A stretch of DNA of 64,000 bases from contig NC_092600.1 in the NCBI RefSeq assembly GCF_047663525.1, positions 1,360,001-1,424,000 of the forward strand, read 5' to 3'. Both the position numbers and the translations under genes were made by a program. Each line of letters starts with the position of its first letter. Position 1 is the first letter of the stretch. Under the pieces are notes generated by a model. That model was not told the origin of the DNA. It did not search any database and worked only from the letters and a program-made list of their open reading frames with translations. The DNA is from Anas platyrhynchos. Its lineage: Eukaryota; Chordata; Aves; Anseriformes; Anatidae. Shown in pieces: positions 26,685 through 37,862 of the stretch.

Positions 26685-26712
26685 GGGCTGGGTTGGGTTG
26701 GGTTGGGCTGGG
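26685..26712 (+). promoter_or_regulatory. SPRY4: G-quadruplex motif at the start of SPRY4 intron 1
   Basis: Six GGG tracts (26,685; 26,690; 26,695; 26,700; 26,705; 26,710) are separated by two-nucleotide CT or TT loops, an ideal short-loop G-quadruplex sequence on the coding strand. It lies 30 nt after the exon 1 donor, so it would also be present in the pre-mRNA. This pattern is exact in the sequence; any effect on transcription or splicing is inferred. Confidence 0.75.
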
Positions 26713-29240
26713 CTGGACGGGGCTGGACGAGGCGGGCAGCTCCCCGAGCAGCTCCCCGAGGGGAAGCCGCGCGCCCCGGCTGCGTGCGATCGCCTGTCCC
26801 CTTGCTGCAAGGCGCTCAGGAGCGCGTTTCGCGCGGTGACTTCTCCGGCAGCAGTTATCCGCGGCCGTGCGGAGTAGTAGATGGCTGCTGGTGCCTCGCA
26901 ACCTAGAGGAGACTTGGCGTTCTGAGGAAATCTCCGGCTTCCTCCACAATTCGCGTTCGTGTGCCTGTAATTCTTATTTATGCCTCTCTTCTACGTCCTT
27001 TCAACATCTGCATTTGATGTACGTATATGGCAGGCAGGTTTTGCCACACTTGCGTCGGGATTATTTGCAGGGCTTTTATAACAGAGCGAGGCTCCTCTTT
27101 CTGCTGGAGGGATGTCTTCTTCTTCCTCCGCAAGGGATCAGAAACGTATGGTCACCTGGGCTGACAAAGAAGACCTGGGTATTTCTTACTTTGGAATAAG
27201 AACGCCGATTTTACATATTTTCTCTCTTTTCCAAAGCCATACGTCTTGCTAGTGTCAAGTAGTTCTGAGCTGTCTCCATAATAGGACACTTCAGAGATCA
27301 GCCACTGGTGTGTCAGATCTTTCCTGCACGACCTTTGCTCTTTAGCATTTTATTTCATACATCTGTCTTTTTTTTTTAATTTTTTTGATGTTTTTGGCCT
27401 TACTGCTTTATTCCATCACTGTTCTGTTCCCTGTCTTGCTGTACACTTGGTTGCTTCAGTTTTAAATCTGGATGGATTATATATTTTAAAGGCTAGTAGC
27501 AATAAAAATGTATGTCTAGAATAATTTCATAAAGATATATGAAGTACATTATATATAGAGGGAAAAACCTGTCTTGGTTGCTCTTCTCTCCCAACTGCGT
27601 AGCAAAGATAAGCCAGGATTTTATTTTCTGGTACCAGTCCTGGCGTCACAGGAGAAAGACAAGCCTAGAGACGACATGTTCTGAAAATTCATTATCAGAA
27701 GGGGAATGGAAAAAACAGACAGGGGCATATAAAAGGCACAAAGGTCTTAGAGGAAAGCAGGGCTGGAAATGCAGACCTTGGAAATGGCAGTGCAAATGAA
27801 TATCAGCATTAATCAGCAGGAGGAGAAGGCTTCACGCTTTTTCCTGAAGTGACCAAGAGATGGGTTGGATTTCTTTATTTAAATCCCTTATAAATCCAAC
27901 TTTTTCTTTAAAGGGTGTAGGAGAGAAAAGCAGAAAAAAATGAAAAATATCACTGATTAATCCAGACTAGAAAAGGCATGTTCTAGATTCTTTAAAACTT
28001 CTTCAGCTGCTCCCTTTCTTCCAAACCATGCAAAGGGTACAATATGTCAGAAAATCAGCTTAGGAATTGTTGTTTAATTAAGTAAAGAAAAACCCAGCTT
28101 TCCCAATATTAAGACTTCCTTCCTCTCTCTTTATTTTGGGTTGAAGAATAAAGCTACAATTTGTGCACTGAATCACAATGATCTTGATGACTAGCTTCCC
28201 CCTTCTCCATATAAAAATGAATGATAGCAGGAGGAGGGGTTGTTCTCAGTTATTGGAACCCCACTGGGGATGTCTCATTGATAAATGTGCCATTTTCCAT
28301 GGGCTACTGTGTTTCTGTTGCTAGAAGGGACTCTATATTGGTATTATAAAATTAAAAGGACTATTTCTGAATACTGCAGTCCTTTTGAAATTCTCTGTGA
28401 GGTATGTGCAGGGGAGAAATTATTTGTTCTCCTCCTGAAACAGCAAAACAAAAGCTGTTTTCATGGAATCATGACTAATTCCCAGATCATACTGGGAAAT
28501 GCTACATCTCAAAAAGCAATCTCCCCACCACCACCTCACAAATAAAATTGTAATCGGACTTCAGTGAAATGAAATTTACCACCCTTGCAATACTACAGCA
28601 ATAATTAATTCACGGTTCTGATAGTTTTCCAAATACTAACTGTAAAAGCAAAAAGTTCATTAGTCATATTGCTGTACAGCTTTCCAAATTCAGCTCAGTA
28701 CTTACAATTGCCTTTTTAGAGGCAAAGTCACACAATGTTGTTTGTTTATTCTTTTTAAATCCAATACAACATATTTCCGTCAGATAATGTAAAATCTTTC
28801 TAATATGGTCATCATTTAGTACCATTAGCTTAATAGATTATATCTGAGCTTAGTTTTCTGGCCTTAAAATAGATGTTCTTATCCAGTAAAAGGCCTTGAC
28901 TAAGAAATTTGAGTCCCTAGAGATCTGAATGTTCATGGGCCAAAATGTGCTTTATTCACTCACACCGTAGGAACAGCCTTTAGCTGGACAGAGACAGCTT
29001 CTTGGAAGTCAACGGGTCTCATTTCCCAGCTTCTGAATTTCCAAGCTCTGGCAAGAATTTAGTGTCTCATTTTAAAAATGGCAGGTTTCCCTAATAAGCT
29101 TTCTATTTTTTTTTCTTTATTACTTGTAGAGAAAATTCTAGCTTTTCTTAGATAGGTAAGGCTGATAAGGAGGGAAACAAAAAGAATCAACACAAATATT
29201 TTTTATTAGTAACGCACTTCATGGAAAGGAGCTTTTTCCT

Positions 29241-29271
29241 TTCTTTTTTTTTTTTTTAAAAAAAAAAAGAA
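29241..29271. repeat. T14/A11 inverted repeat in SPRY4 intron 1
   Basis: T14 at 29,244-29,257 is followed directly by A11 at 29,258-29,268, flanked by TTC and GAA, so the whole element is nearly self-complementary. It is a length-variable simple sequence. Confidence 0.8.
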
Positions 29272-32200
29272 TTCACAGCTTAACTCAAAATTCAGACAGC
29301 CTAACTGAGTCTTAATGAACTCCAACATTATATATTATTCTTAATCACACATTTAAAATGTGCTTATGGAGAGGCCTCCTCCAACTCGAAGCGTAGTCAC
29401 CCTTCGTTAAAAGCTTTTATTGAACCTTCTGACTTCAGGCAGCAGCAGTGTGTCCCTTGTCACTGCTGGGAGGTCTGGGCAAGAGGATGGCCTCAATGCC
29501 ACACAAAGGCAGCAGCAGACTTTGTCCCCTCACCAGCAGCCCCTTGGCTGGGACGAGGACCATCCCTCGACGTGTGGCCTCCCCGGGGACTCGCCCAGGC
29601 CAGGCTCAGCCGGTCCCATCCACACTGGTCTGCCAGGCCCTGCAGATCCCCCATTGCCAGCCCTCCTTGCTGTCAAGGATAGCTCTGGGGCCAGATGTCC
29701 TGGCTCTGCTGTCGGCACATCCAAGGCATTTCTCCCTTCCCCACCTAGCTTCAGCCAGGAGCTGGGCACTGGAGAGCCGATGGGGGCAGGAGGCATCTCT
29801 GCTGCCCAAAAGCCCTGCATGCAGCTGGGATAAACTCTTTCAAGACAAGTTTTTCTAGACTGTATAACCAAATCATGACAGAAGAGAGAGAATACAGCCA
29901 TGGTTGTTACAAAAGCAGCGATAAATTAAAAGAATGACTATTTTACATGGCTTACCACCGATTCTGAGTGGTGCCAACTTGCATAGGCCTTGGAATACGT
30001 GGCCTCCCTTGACACTACACTGCTTGAAGTATGTTGATTTCAATTATGATAGCTTCTTTGTATTCTGATATATCTATAAAGATATTGTTGCTTTTTTGAT
30101 TTTCTTCCTTTTGCCCCATTGCCTCAGAAATTCATGCGTCCTGTGGAGCAAAGAAAATGAGCACATTGCTACAGCACATTTACTGCTACCATTACTACAA
30201 ATATTTTAATCTTAATTAGGTGACTGTGACTTCTCCCTGAGAAGGGAATTCAGCTTTTGTGTGGATGATAGCAGGTTTAGGATCATCACGGTAGCCAAGA
30301 GGAGGTGTGATGCGGCTGCCAGGTGACAAGACTCCAAGAGCTCTGGTGTCTCCTCACCATCACCGAGCAAAGCAAAGCTGCAGGTGGGCAGCCCTGGCCT
30401 TACCACGGCCCCTACAAGGCTCTCCCTGACATCACCAGGATTTGGCCTCATTTCTCTGGGGCAGTTTCTCCATCCCTACATCACGAAAGCTTGCGATGCT
30501 TCACTCTTTGGAAAATTCTTGGAAAATAGCGATACGATTTCTTCTTGAAAAGTCAGGGTTGTTTTACTATGCTGAAAATGCTTCCCTAGCTATGGCAAGG
30601 AAGCAGAAGGCTCTCTGGGTGCTGTTATCATCCCCCCACTGTCAGCAGGACAAGGTGTCCCCAGGGCTCTGGGCAGCGCCGTGCAGACCCTGTGGGCTCA
30701 GCCCCTCCCAGCCACACAGGACACGGGTCCAGGCTCAGAGAGGGGCAGGAGCTGTGGTACAAAGGTGCACGGAACCACCCGGTGCCAGCAATCCCAGTAC
30801 AAATCCTGGTTTGGTGAGGCGAAGAGCTCCTCTGTGCCGCTGGTGCCGACTGGATGTAACGGCAGGGACAGGCTGCATGTGAGGGGCTGTCAGGGCTTAA
30901 ATGCATCAGAAAGAAGCAAAGTGCCCCCAATTTGGTACTCGCAGCTTATAAAGTACAGGAATTTTCAGTTGCTGCACTACTTCTCTGAACATAATGGTGG
31001 TCTCCCTGTTAGCATATAGACCCCAAGCAGCACGTTTGGCCTTTCTTTCCTCTGAGACTAAGGCTGAGTTCAGGTGCAGGCACACCAGCATCTGCTTGGT
31101 GAGCATTTCTGAAGCTTTCAGAGGTGGCTGGGGCTGAACTGGGATGCTCTGCACGTGGTTCTGGCTGGGCAGGACGTGAGGCATGGCATCAGGCTGTCCC
31201 GTTTTCCTGCTGACTTCAGTTGGCTGGGGGCACTGGGGATGTTTCAGGATCACACCGGTGCCTTCCAGGGCCTGGTTTAGCGGGATTGCTTCCATGCAGG
31301 ACCTAATTCTGGACACCAGAGTCCCTTATTGTCATTATTTGTTACTGCACACATCTAGAGAGCTGTTAAACATATGAGAGAGAACATATTAAAACTAGTA
31401 ACTAATAGGTAATAGAAACAGTTATGAATATTATGCATGTCTGCACTCATTAAATATTTAATCCAAGGTCCATTTTGTTTTTCAGTAGCTGGAAGACAAG
31501 TTACCCGACTCCACTTTGAGAATAAAACACTAGAACCTTATTGCTTTCAACTGCAGAAATTGTTCTGAAGACATTAATGTGCATGAGCTTTCCTGTGGGT
31601 TTATATGGCTTTCTCACTGAATTGCCCACAAGGATGTAGCTTTCTATAAAAATTATATAGGCAAGTCCAAAATCCTATTAAAACATAAGATCATTTCTGG
31701 TTTAACTTCATTTGACTAAAGAATCTCACAAAACTTTTGAGTCTGAAAAAAAACCCAAACACGTTAAAATAACAGTTGGTTTCCTACAAGTTTAGGATTT
31801 GTAATTATCTTGTATAATAGTAATTTTAAATTGGCAATACCTAGATGAGGAGATGAAACAAACTACAGCACATTTATGGACTTGAGTCTTTTGAGCCTGA
31901 CACAGCTCCCTTGGAAGGGAATATATTTTGACTTCAAAATTGTATGTGGTGAGCAGCCATACAGTCCCCGGATGGCATGGGGGAAGAGAAATTTTCTCTA
32001 CATGGGATTTTGTTGACATTTCTGCTTTGAAAAGAGCTTCATTGTTTCACCTGCCTCTAAAGAATGAATAAATCCCAATGCAAGAACACACTCCTGAGTT
32101 TTCCTTCCTATTGACTACGTTCAGAAAATTGCCTGTACAATTGCATCCAGTGAATTTGTGCCCATGTTAATGCTATAATATTGTAATTACTGATGATCAA

Positions 32201-35200
32201 AGATTAAGCTGTTTCATTTACAAGTACTGTGTATGGCACTTTTTTCCTCAGAATTAAAATGCAATTTTCAGTTGGACTGAATTAGCACAGTGTGGTACAA
32301 AGGCGTTACAAGAAGTTTCATAGCTTTAGTGGAGGTACGGTGCTTAAGCATCTTAAGTCTCCTGTTCCACTTCATTTCTTCTCCTATTTTTCTTGTTGTT
32401 TGCCTCAATCTACAGTTGTAAATGGCACATCTCATTATGTTAAATCTGTTCAATCTGAGCAATTAATTCAGTATCTGCGAGCAGTGCCCAACTGCCACTG
32501 CCAGAAGGAGCAGAGCTGTTCACAACGCTGGCTTCACAAAACCCAGGCCTGCCTTACCCCAGCAGCTGAGCCTGAGCAGAACCCTTCATCCTTTAGGGCT
32601 CTGGCATTTGCAGCTCGTCTCTGGTACCCAGCCCCTTCCCAGTTAGCCTGGGGGCTTCACCAGGCAGCTTCAGGGCCTTGCCTAAGGGGAAGAGAATGGG
32701 GAAAGCAGGAGAGCACACTTCTTCAAGGTCTGAAGTTGCGCCGGGTCACCCTGACCACCATTTGGACTGGAGATGTGGCTGCAAACCGAGGCACCAAAGT
32801 CAGTGTACGGCAGCGTCACCCTGGCTGACAGGGGGCTGCGTGCGGGATGGGCTGCTCGCAGGGAGGCGAGGAAGGGCACCGTGTCCACGTCTGGAACAGG
32901 AGCGAGTGCACATCATCCCTCCTGGCTCCCCAGGAGGATCCCTGCGAGCTGACTGCCTTTCAGAGGATGGCTTGGTGCGTTGTTCAGCCATCCTGGAACT
33001 GTTTCAGACTGGTTGCAGCTGCGTTTCCCCCCTGGGGAGCACAATAACCAAAAAAGGCCAAGTTCTGATGTCTCTGGGGTCTTCCAGGGAAGTCATCAGG
33101 ATGCGTGAATGCACCGTGGCAGGCACACCTCAGCCTGCAAGAATTCGTGGGAGCAGTCTGCCTCTTGCCTTGCTCCTGCTCCAGCACGAGCCCTGAACCT
33201 GAGAGCTTTGTGGGATCCCTGCCCCTGCCAGGAGAGAAGGGCCCACTGCTGCCGCACAAACACAGCACCCCCTGCCCTTCACTGTGCCTCAGGTTTCTCA
33301 CAGGTCTGCCTGCTGAAGGCTCTCAGTGAGGTTAACTGATGCCTGCCACCAAATCCAAAATCCTCCTTTTCATGGGATGCAGACATCGAGCTTAAAGCAG
33401 AGACAGCTCAGGGAAAGACATGCTTAAGGCATGTGCCAGGGGAAGCACACAGATGCAAAAACCCAAAGCAAACGCACCATAAATTACCGTCATTGTTCTC
33501 ATCAGGCAGATCCCAGCAGGGCAGAGCCTCCCCGTAGAACCAACGGCACCCGGCTCACGCTGGAGTTCAGCGCTGGAGATGTTTGTCCTGGATCTGTCAC
33601 CAGCAATCTCACTGCGCCACTGAAACTTCCAGCGACAAAACCATCAGCAGCAATGTAAAAAATTGGAAAATTCCATAAATATCAGAAATTTGCCTTGCTT
33701 AAGCGTAGCTCACAATGCACGAGCAGTTAACTGGAAAGGCTCTGCTGGGGAGTGAGAAGGCAGGGCAGGAGCTAAGGGACCAAAACCTGGCGGGGTGTGA
33801 ACCTGCGGTGTTTTGAAGGTGATCTGCAGCAAGGGACATTGTCTGGAGCAGGGGTCTGGGAACGGGGACAGCTGGGGTTTATCTGGCTCCAGAGGTTTTA
33901 CCCGAGGAAATCTTGTGCCCAAATATCTGCGGGGTCTGCCCCTGCCTTAGCATCTCCCTTCACTGGTTGCAGCAAGAATTTGGGCTCTGGTTGCAGTGTC
34001 AGTGCTCCGTTGCCCGTGCTCTCCAGCATGAGTTGTCCTGTTAGAAGGACAACCTGAAGCAGTATGATCATGAAAACAGACAATGAATAATTTTCAACAT
34101 TAACTAACCTAAAGTGAGGTTCTTAGTCCAGGGTTCATCTCCTTCCTGTGATAATTAACTCTGAAATCCTGATTAGCATTATCTCAGTTAAGCCCTCTTT
34201 TAACGTATGCCTGCATATGGCCACGTCTGAGCACCGAGCACTGCCAGGTTTGGGGATTTTAGGGGTCGCTTGCTACCTGTGTCTACGATCTTCCTTTGGG
34301 TTAGCCCAATGGCCCGACTCCAATGTGATGCCATCACCAGCCAGGGCCATCGCTGACCGTGTGGCCCCAGGGCTGATGGAAAACCACCCGGAGCCACTGC
34401 TGCTGCTGTGCTCCCACCCCAGGCAGAGCCCCCGAGCACTGCAGGGCACCTCTGCTGCCCCACCAAGGGCCAGAGCTGCTGTCTGGGGAAAATCAGCATC
34501 AGGTCAGAGCCTTTGCATTGACAGAGGCGGCGGATGCTGCCTTGGGGGTAAACAGCTCTGCTCAGCGCTGGCACACGGTGCCTTAAAGTAATGATCTCTG
34601 GATCCAGCCTGAACCTACTGCAAAGGCACCAAACTCCAGAGACTTGATAGCAAGTGAGGCTGAATTGGGACCCGAGCACGGAGCCACCTGCCAGAGGTTA
34701 TTTACAAGGTACGGAGCAGTAAGGCAGCAGCGCTGCCAGGGACAGAAAGGCCAGACAGACGGACAGGCATGTCACCCCTTCAGCATGCCACCATTTCCTT
34801 CTGCTGCCTCCCAGCTGACACCAGCTCTGCTGCACTGTCTCTCGGCAGCCAGAACAGCTGCCTCTCTCCTTGGGAGAAAAAAAACAGCTGTGAGATCGAA
34901 GTCTTCCTGCAAACACAACACCTAGCCAATACAGAATGAACTATTTTGCTAAGCTCTGACTTGCAGCAAGCATTTTTTTTAATTTTTTTTTATCATGACA
35001 CTGGATCCTGATGTACAAAAGAAACCTGCTTTCTTTTTCTGCTCCGCATGCCCCACAGTTGTCAGGATCATTGCTTATTTTTACTTCTCAAATGCAGTAA
35101 TTAGGAAATGGATGCTTTAAGAACTCTTATTTCTAGAGCCAGGGTGTCAATGAGCTATGAATAATGAAATAAAAAAAATTTGGATGAATGACTAAGACCC

Positions 35201-35999
35201 AGCAGAGAATTTTAACTAGTGAGGAGTACCAGCATCAGGACTGCCCGACAATAATCACCATTCCTGATAGATAAAGCCCTTGTTTCTGCTCGGCTTGTGC
35301 AGCACGGTGGGCAGAACATGATGCTGGTGCCCCAGAAGAGGCTTGGGCTGTGCTGACCACGGCTCTGGCCCCCAGGTTCCCCCCCCCCCCGAGCTCCGTC
35401 TCCTATCGATCTCGGAGGAACTGGCAGATTTTCAGCCCCTCAAATGCCAAGCGATCTATCACAGCAACAATTTACAAATCCAACAGTGGGCTCTAGTAAC
35501 ATTTTTAAGTGGGCAAAAGTGTACTTCTCTTTCTCCTTCCAAAAATGCATAATTAGCTCATGCTCCAGTTTCCGTAGCTGTGTTAACGCTGTGGGGATAT
35601 GCTCATACAGGAGCAGCACATATGTTTGCTCTCACGCACACATTTCTCATGTGTGACTTTAATTGTTGTAATCAGATGCAGTTTTAGCCTGACTTTTTTC
35701 AGTCTGCTGTAATATTAAAATCTTTCATGCTGTTGGAAAAGGTTAATTTATTTGCCTGAACACAAAGAACTGGAAATGTCTTCAGCAGTTCCCCGTTTCC
35801 TTTTTCTTGATACCAGAAGCTTTTCCCCTCCTGCAACTTGCTCTGAAGCTGTACTCACCACTTCTTTAGACTGATCTCCAACATTATATTATTTATGAAT
35901 AAAGGTCACTCAGCAAGGAAATGGCACATCTACTAGAAAACAATGTGCACTTTCTAAATTTGAACCAAGTAGTTTCCGTTCTTTGATTTAAGTTTAGTT

Positions 36000-36013
36000 A
36001 CTTCCTGTGGTTT
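36000..36013. promoter_or_regulatory. SPRY4: Composite RUNX-ETS motif in SPRY4 intron 1
   Basis: The + strand reads ACTTCCTGTGGTTT; its complement contains AACCACAGGAAGT, which fuses a RUNX site (AACCACA) to an ETS site (AGGAAGT) in the spacing known for cooperative RUNX-ETS binding. ETS factors are ERK-pathway effectors and SPRY4 is an ERK-induced feedback inhibitor, so a site about 0.9 kb before the coding exon is plausible. One match in 10 kb could also be chance. Confidence 0.35.
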
Positions 36014-36179
36014 CTTGTCCTACGCTGCTGTTGAATCTTTGGACCTGCTCCAGTATAAATTGCTCTCTTTCAATGAAACTAGAAACTGCAGCAATGGATG
36101 GCTTAGCCAGCACAGCCAGTAAACAGCACTTAAACTAAATATTAGTTCACTTAGCGTGTTGAAGGAGAGAGCCTAATTA

Positions 36180-36610
36180 CCTGCGTGAGGTGACATATCA
36201 CCTCCCGAGAGCCAGTCTGACCCGTGTGTGTGCTCTCCCCGTAATCCGTCCCCATCCGCTCTCACGCTGCCTTGCGAGCAGACAAGCTGCTGAGCGAGAA
36301 CTTCCACCTCCCGCAGGAGGGCTGAAAGCAGGCTTTGAAACCAACAGCTCCCGATGGAGACGGGACACTTCCTCGCCGAAGCCAAGCCATCCTCCCACAG
36401 GCAGATTCAGGCGCTGGGTTCACAAGGACGAGTGTTTTGTCCTGCTCTCCAAAGTGTTTTTGTGCCAGGCCAACGCTCCTGAAGGTCACCCTTGTGCTTC
36501 ACGATGGAGAACAAGGTCAATCGGGGAAAATCCCCAGACCTCAGATAAGTCGTTTTGGGTATTGTGCTGACAAACAGGCACATATTTATACGCACTGGTA
36601 ACCCTGAGGT
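36180..36610 (+). promoter_or_regulatory. CpG-enriched patch before the SPRY4 coding exon, possible alternative promoter
   Basis: About 400 bp with some 19-20 CpGs in otherwise CpG-poor intron sequence, ending about 350 bp before exon 2. It might be an alternative first exon or promoter, since mammalian SPRY4 has more than one 5' transcript form. I find only weak splice-donor candidates in it, so the call is tentative. Confidence 0.25.
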
Positions 36611-36870
36611 GTGCTCTCCATCAGTAGAAGTGATAACCGAGCACTTTGAGAGCACGCAGTAACGGTACCCCTACCGAGGCTGGAGCTTTTTATGGCTAAG
36701 GTTAGGGAGAGGAAAGCAGCAGCAATGAAAGCAATGCACTTTGTACCTGGCCAAGTGCTCCGACTCCCTTTGCCACAAGCTGTAGTCTTGATAAGAGCTT
36801 CTGCGTGATAACCAGCCACTGCAGTGAGCCCTGCTTGGGCTGGGTTGCAGACTACCTCAATAACGATGCG

Positions 36871-36916
36871 CTCTTTCTCTCCCCTGCCCCTGTTCTGTCT
36901 CTTCTCTTCCCCCCAG
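36871..36916 (+). other. SPRY4: Polypyrimidine tract and splice acceptor of the SPRY4 coding exon
   Basis: A nearly unbroken run of T and C ends in CCCCCCAG at 36,916. It is the strongest acceptor near the coding exon and leaves a 46-nt untranslated segment before the ATG. Confidence 0.85.
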
Positions 36917-36946
36917 GACACTGACAAGCAGATTTCTCACCAGTGA
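36917..36946 (+). CDS. Upstream ORF, second part (9 codons and stop)
   Basis: If exon 1 (ending 26,655) is joined here, the frame opened at 26,632 continues as DTDKQISHQ and stops at TGA 36,944-36,946. It is in a different frame from SPRY4. See the first part for the start context; reality depends on this exon pairing. Confidence 0.4.
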   Translation, partial: DTDKQISHQ

Positions 36947-36962
36947 TCAGGCTGCTTCATCA

Positions 36963-37862
36963 ATGGAGCCCCGGATTCCCCACAACATCACCGTTGTCCC
37001 CAATTCTGTGATGGTCCAGCCCTTGCTGGACAGTCGGATCCCCTATGGGAGGCTGCAGCACCCGCTCACCATCCTGCCCATTGACCAAATGAAGACGACC
37101 CACATAGAGAACGACTACACCGACAACCCCACCGCCTCCCAGCTGGCAGCCCAGAAGCGCCCCCGGGGCCCCCATGAACTGGTCCTGACCAACCCGCACC
37201 TGCAGCGGTGCGAGCAGGACGTCACCCACCCCTGGATCTCGTTCAGCGGGCGCCCCAGCTCCATCAGCAGCAGCAGCAGCACGTCTTCAGACCAAAGGCT
37301 CTTGGACCACATGGCCCCGGTGCCCGTGGCGGAGCAGTCCTCGCCCCGAGCGGTTCGCATTCAGCCCAAGGCGATTAACTGCAAACCCCTGGACCTGAAG
37401 GGGCCCGTGTCTCAGGAACTGGACAAGCACTTTCTGCTGTGCGAAGCCTGTGGGAAATGCAAGTGCAAGGAGTGCGCGCTGCCCCGGACTCTGCCGTCCT
37501 GCTGGGTGTGCAACCAAGAGTGCCTCTGCTCGGCACAGAACCTGGTCAACTACTCCACCTGCATGTGTCTCGTCAAGGGCGTCTTCTACCACTGCACCAA
37601 CGAGGACGACGAGGGCACGTGCGCCGACCACCCCTGCTCCTGCTCCCACTCCAACTGCTGCGCCCGCTGGTCCTTCATGAGCGCCCTGTCCCTGGTGCTG
37701 CCCTGCTTGCTCTGCTACCTGCCCGCCACCGGCTGCGTCAAGCTGTCCCAGCGCTGCTACGACCAAGTGAGCCGGCCCGGATGCAGATGCAAAAACACAA
37801 ACAGTGTCATTTGCAAGGCGCTGCCGGAGAGCAAAGCCAGCAGGCCAGAGAAACCTTTTTGA
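36963..37862 (+). CDS. SPRY4: Sprouty homolog 4 (SPRY4), complete, 299 aa
   Basis: SPRY4 is a membrane-associated feedback inhibitor of receptor tyrosine kinase/Ras-Raf-ERK signalling (FGF, VEGF). The whole protein lies in one exon, as is usual for Sproutys. Visible parts: an N-terminal Tyr motif ENDYTDNP with Tyr52, the conserved Sprouty tyrosine that is phosphorylated and bound by CBL in the family; a Ser-rich motif at about residues 94-110; the SPRY4-typical PRAVRIQPK at about 128-136; and the Cys-rich Sprouty domain at about 160-277, starting CEACGKCKCKEC and ending RPGCRCKN. The end SRPEKPF and the 299-residue length match the main mammalian SPRY4 form. ATG 36,963 aligns with the known MEP start. 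Residues 56-80 look most divergent. Cys265 (QRCYD) is, from memory, Gly in mammalian SPRY4 but Cys in SPRY1/2. No frame damage is seen. Confidence 0.98.
   Translation: MEPRIPHNITVVPNSVMVQPLLDSRIPYGRLQHPLTILPIDQMKTTHIENDYTDNPTASQLAAQKRPRGPHELVLTNPHLQRCEQDVTHPWISFSGRPSSISSSSSTSSDQRLLDHMAPVPVAEQSSPRAVRIQPKAINCKPLDLKGPVSQELDKHFLLCEACGKCKCKECALPRTLPSCWVCNQECLCSAQNLVNYSTCMCLVKGVFYHCTNEDDEGTCADHPCSCSHSNCCARWSFMSALSLVLPCLLCYLPATGCVKLSQRCYDQVSRPGCRCKNTNSVICKALPESKASRPEKPF

Larger units (their letters stand above)
25950..26900 (+). promoter_or_regulatory. SPRY4: SPRY4 CpG island and promoter region
   Basis: About 950 bp of very high G+C with dense CpG, the only large CpG island in the window. It contains a G run at 26,148-26,161 and another near 26,197-26,205, two NRF1-like sites (GCATGCGCA at 26,440-26,448 and GCGTGCGCA at 26,492-26,500), four TATA-like motifs, and a good splice donor at 26,656. 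It lies about 10 kb upstream of the SPRY4 coding exon in the same orientation. A 5' non-coding exon separated by a long intron from one coding exon is the usual Sprouty gene layout, so I assign this island to SPRY4. Confidence 0.85.
26656..36916 (+). other. SPRY4: SPRY4 intron 1 (about 10.3 kb)
   Basis: The intron starts with GTAGGT and ends with a long pyrimidine tract (about 36,871-36,914) and CAG at 36,914-36,916. Inside I see no supported gene. The first 250 bp are CpG-rich with a G-quadruplex motif; 27,200-29,300 and 31,380-32,300 are AT-rich and repeat-poor and could hold conserved regulatory elements; 29,430-29,830, 30,610-30,900 and 32,480-34,900 are more GC-rich with chance open frames. 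A T14/A11 inverted repeat lies at 29,241-29,271 and a run of Cs near 35,381-35,390. Confidence 0.7.
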
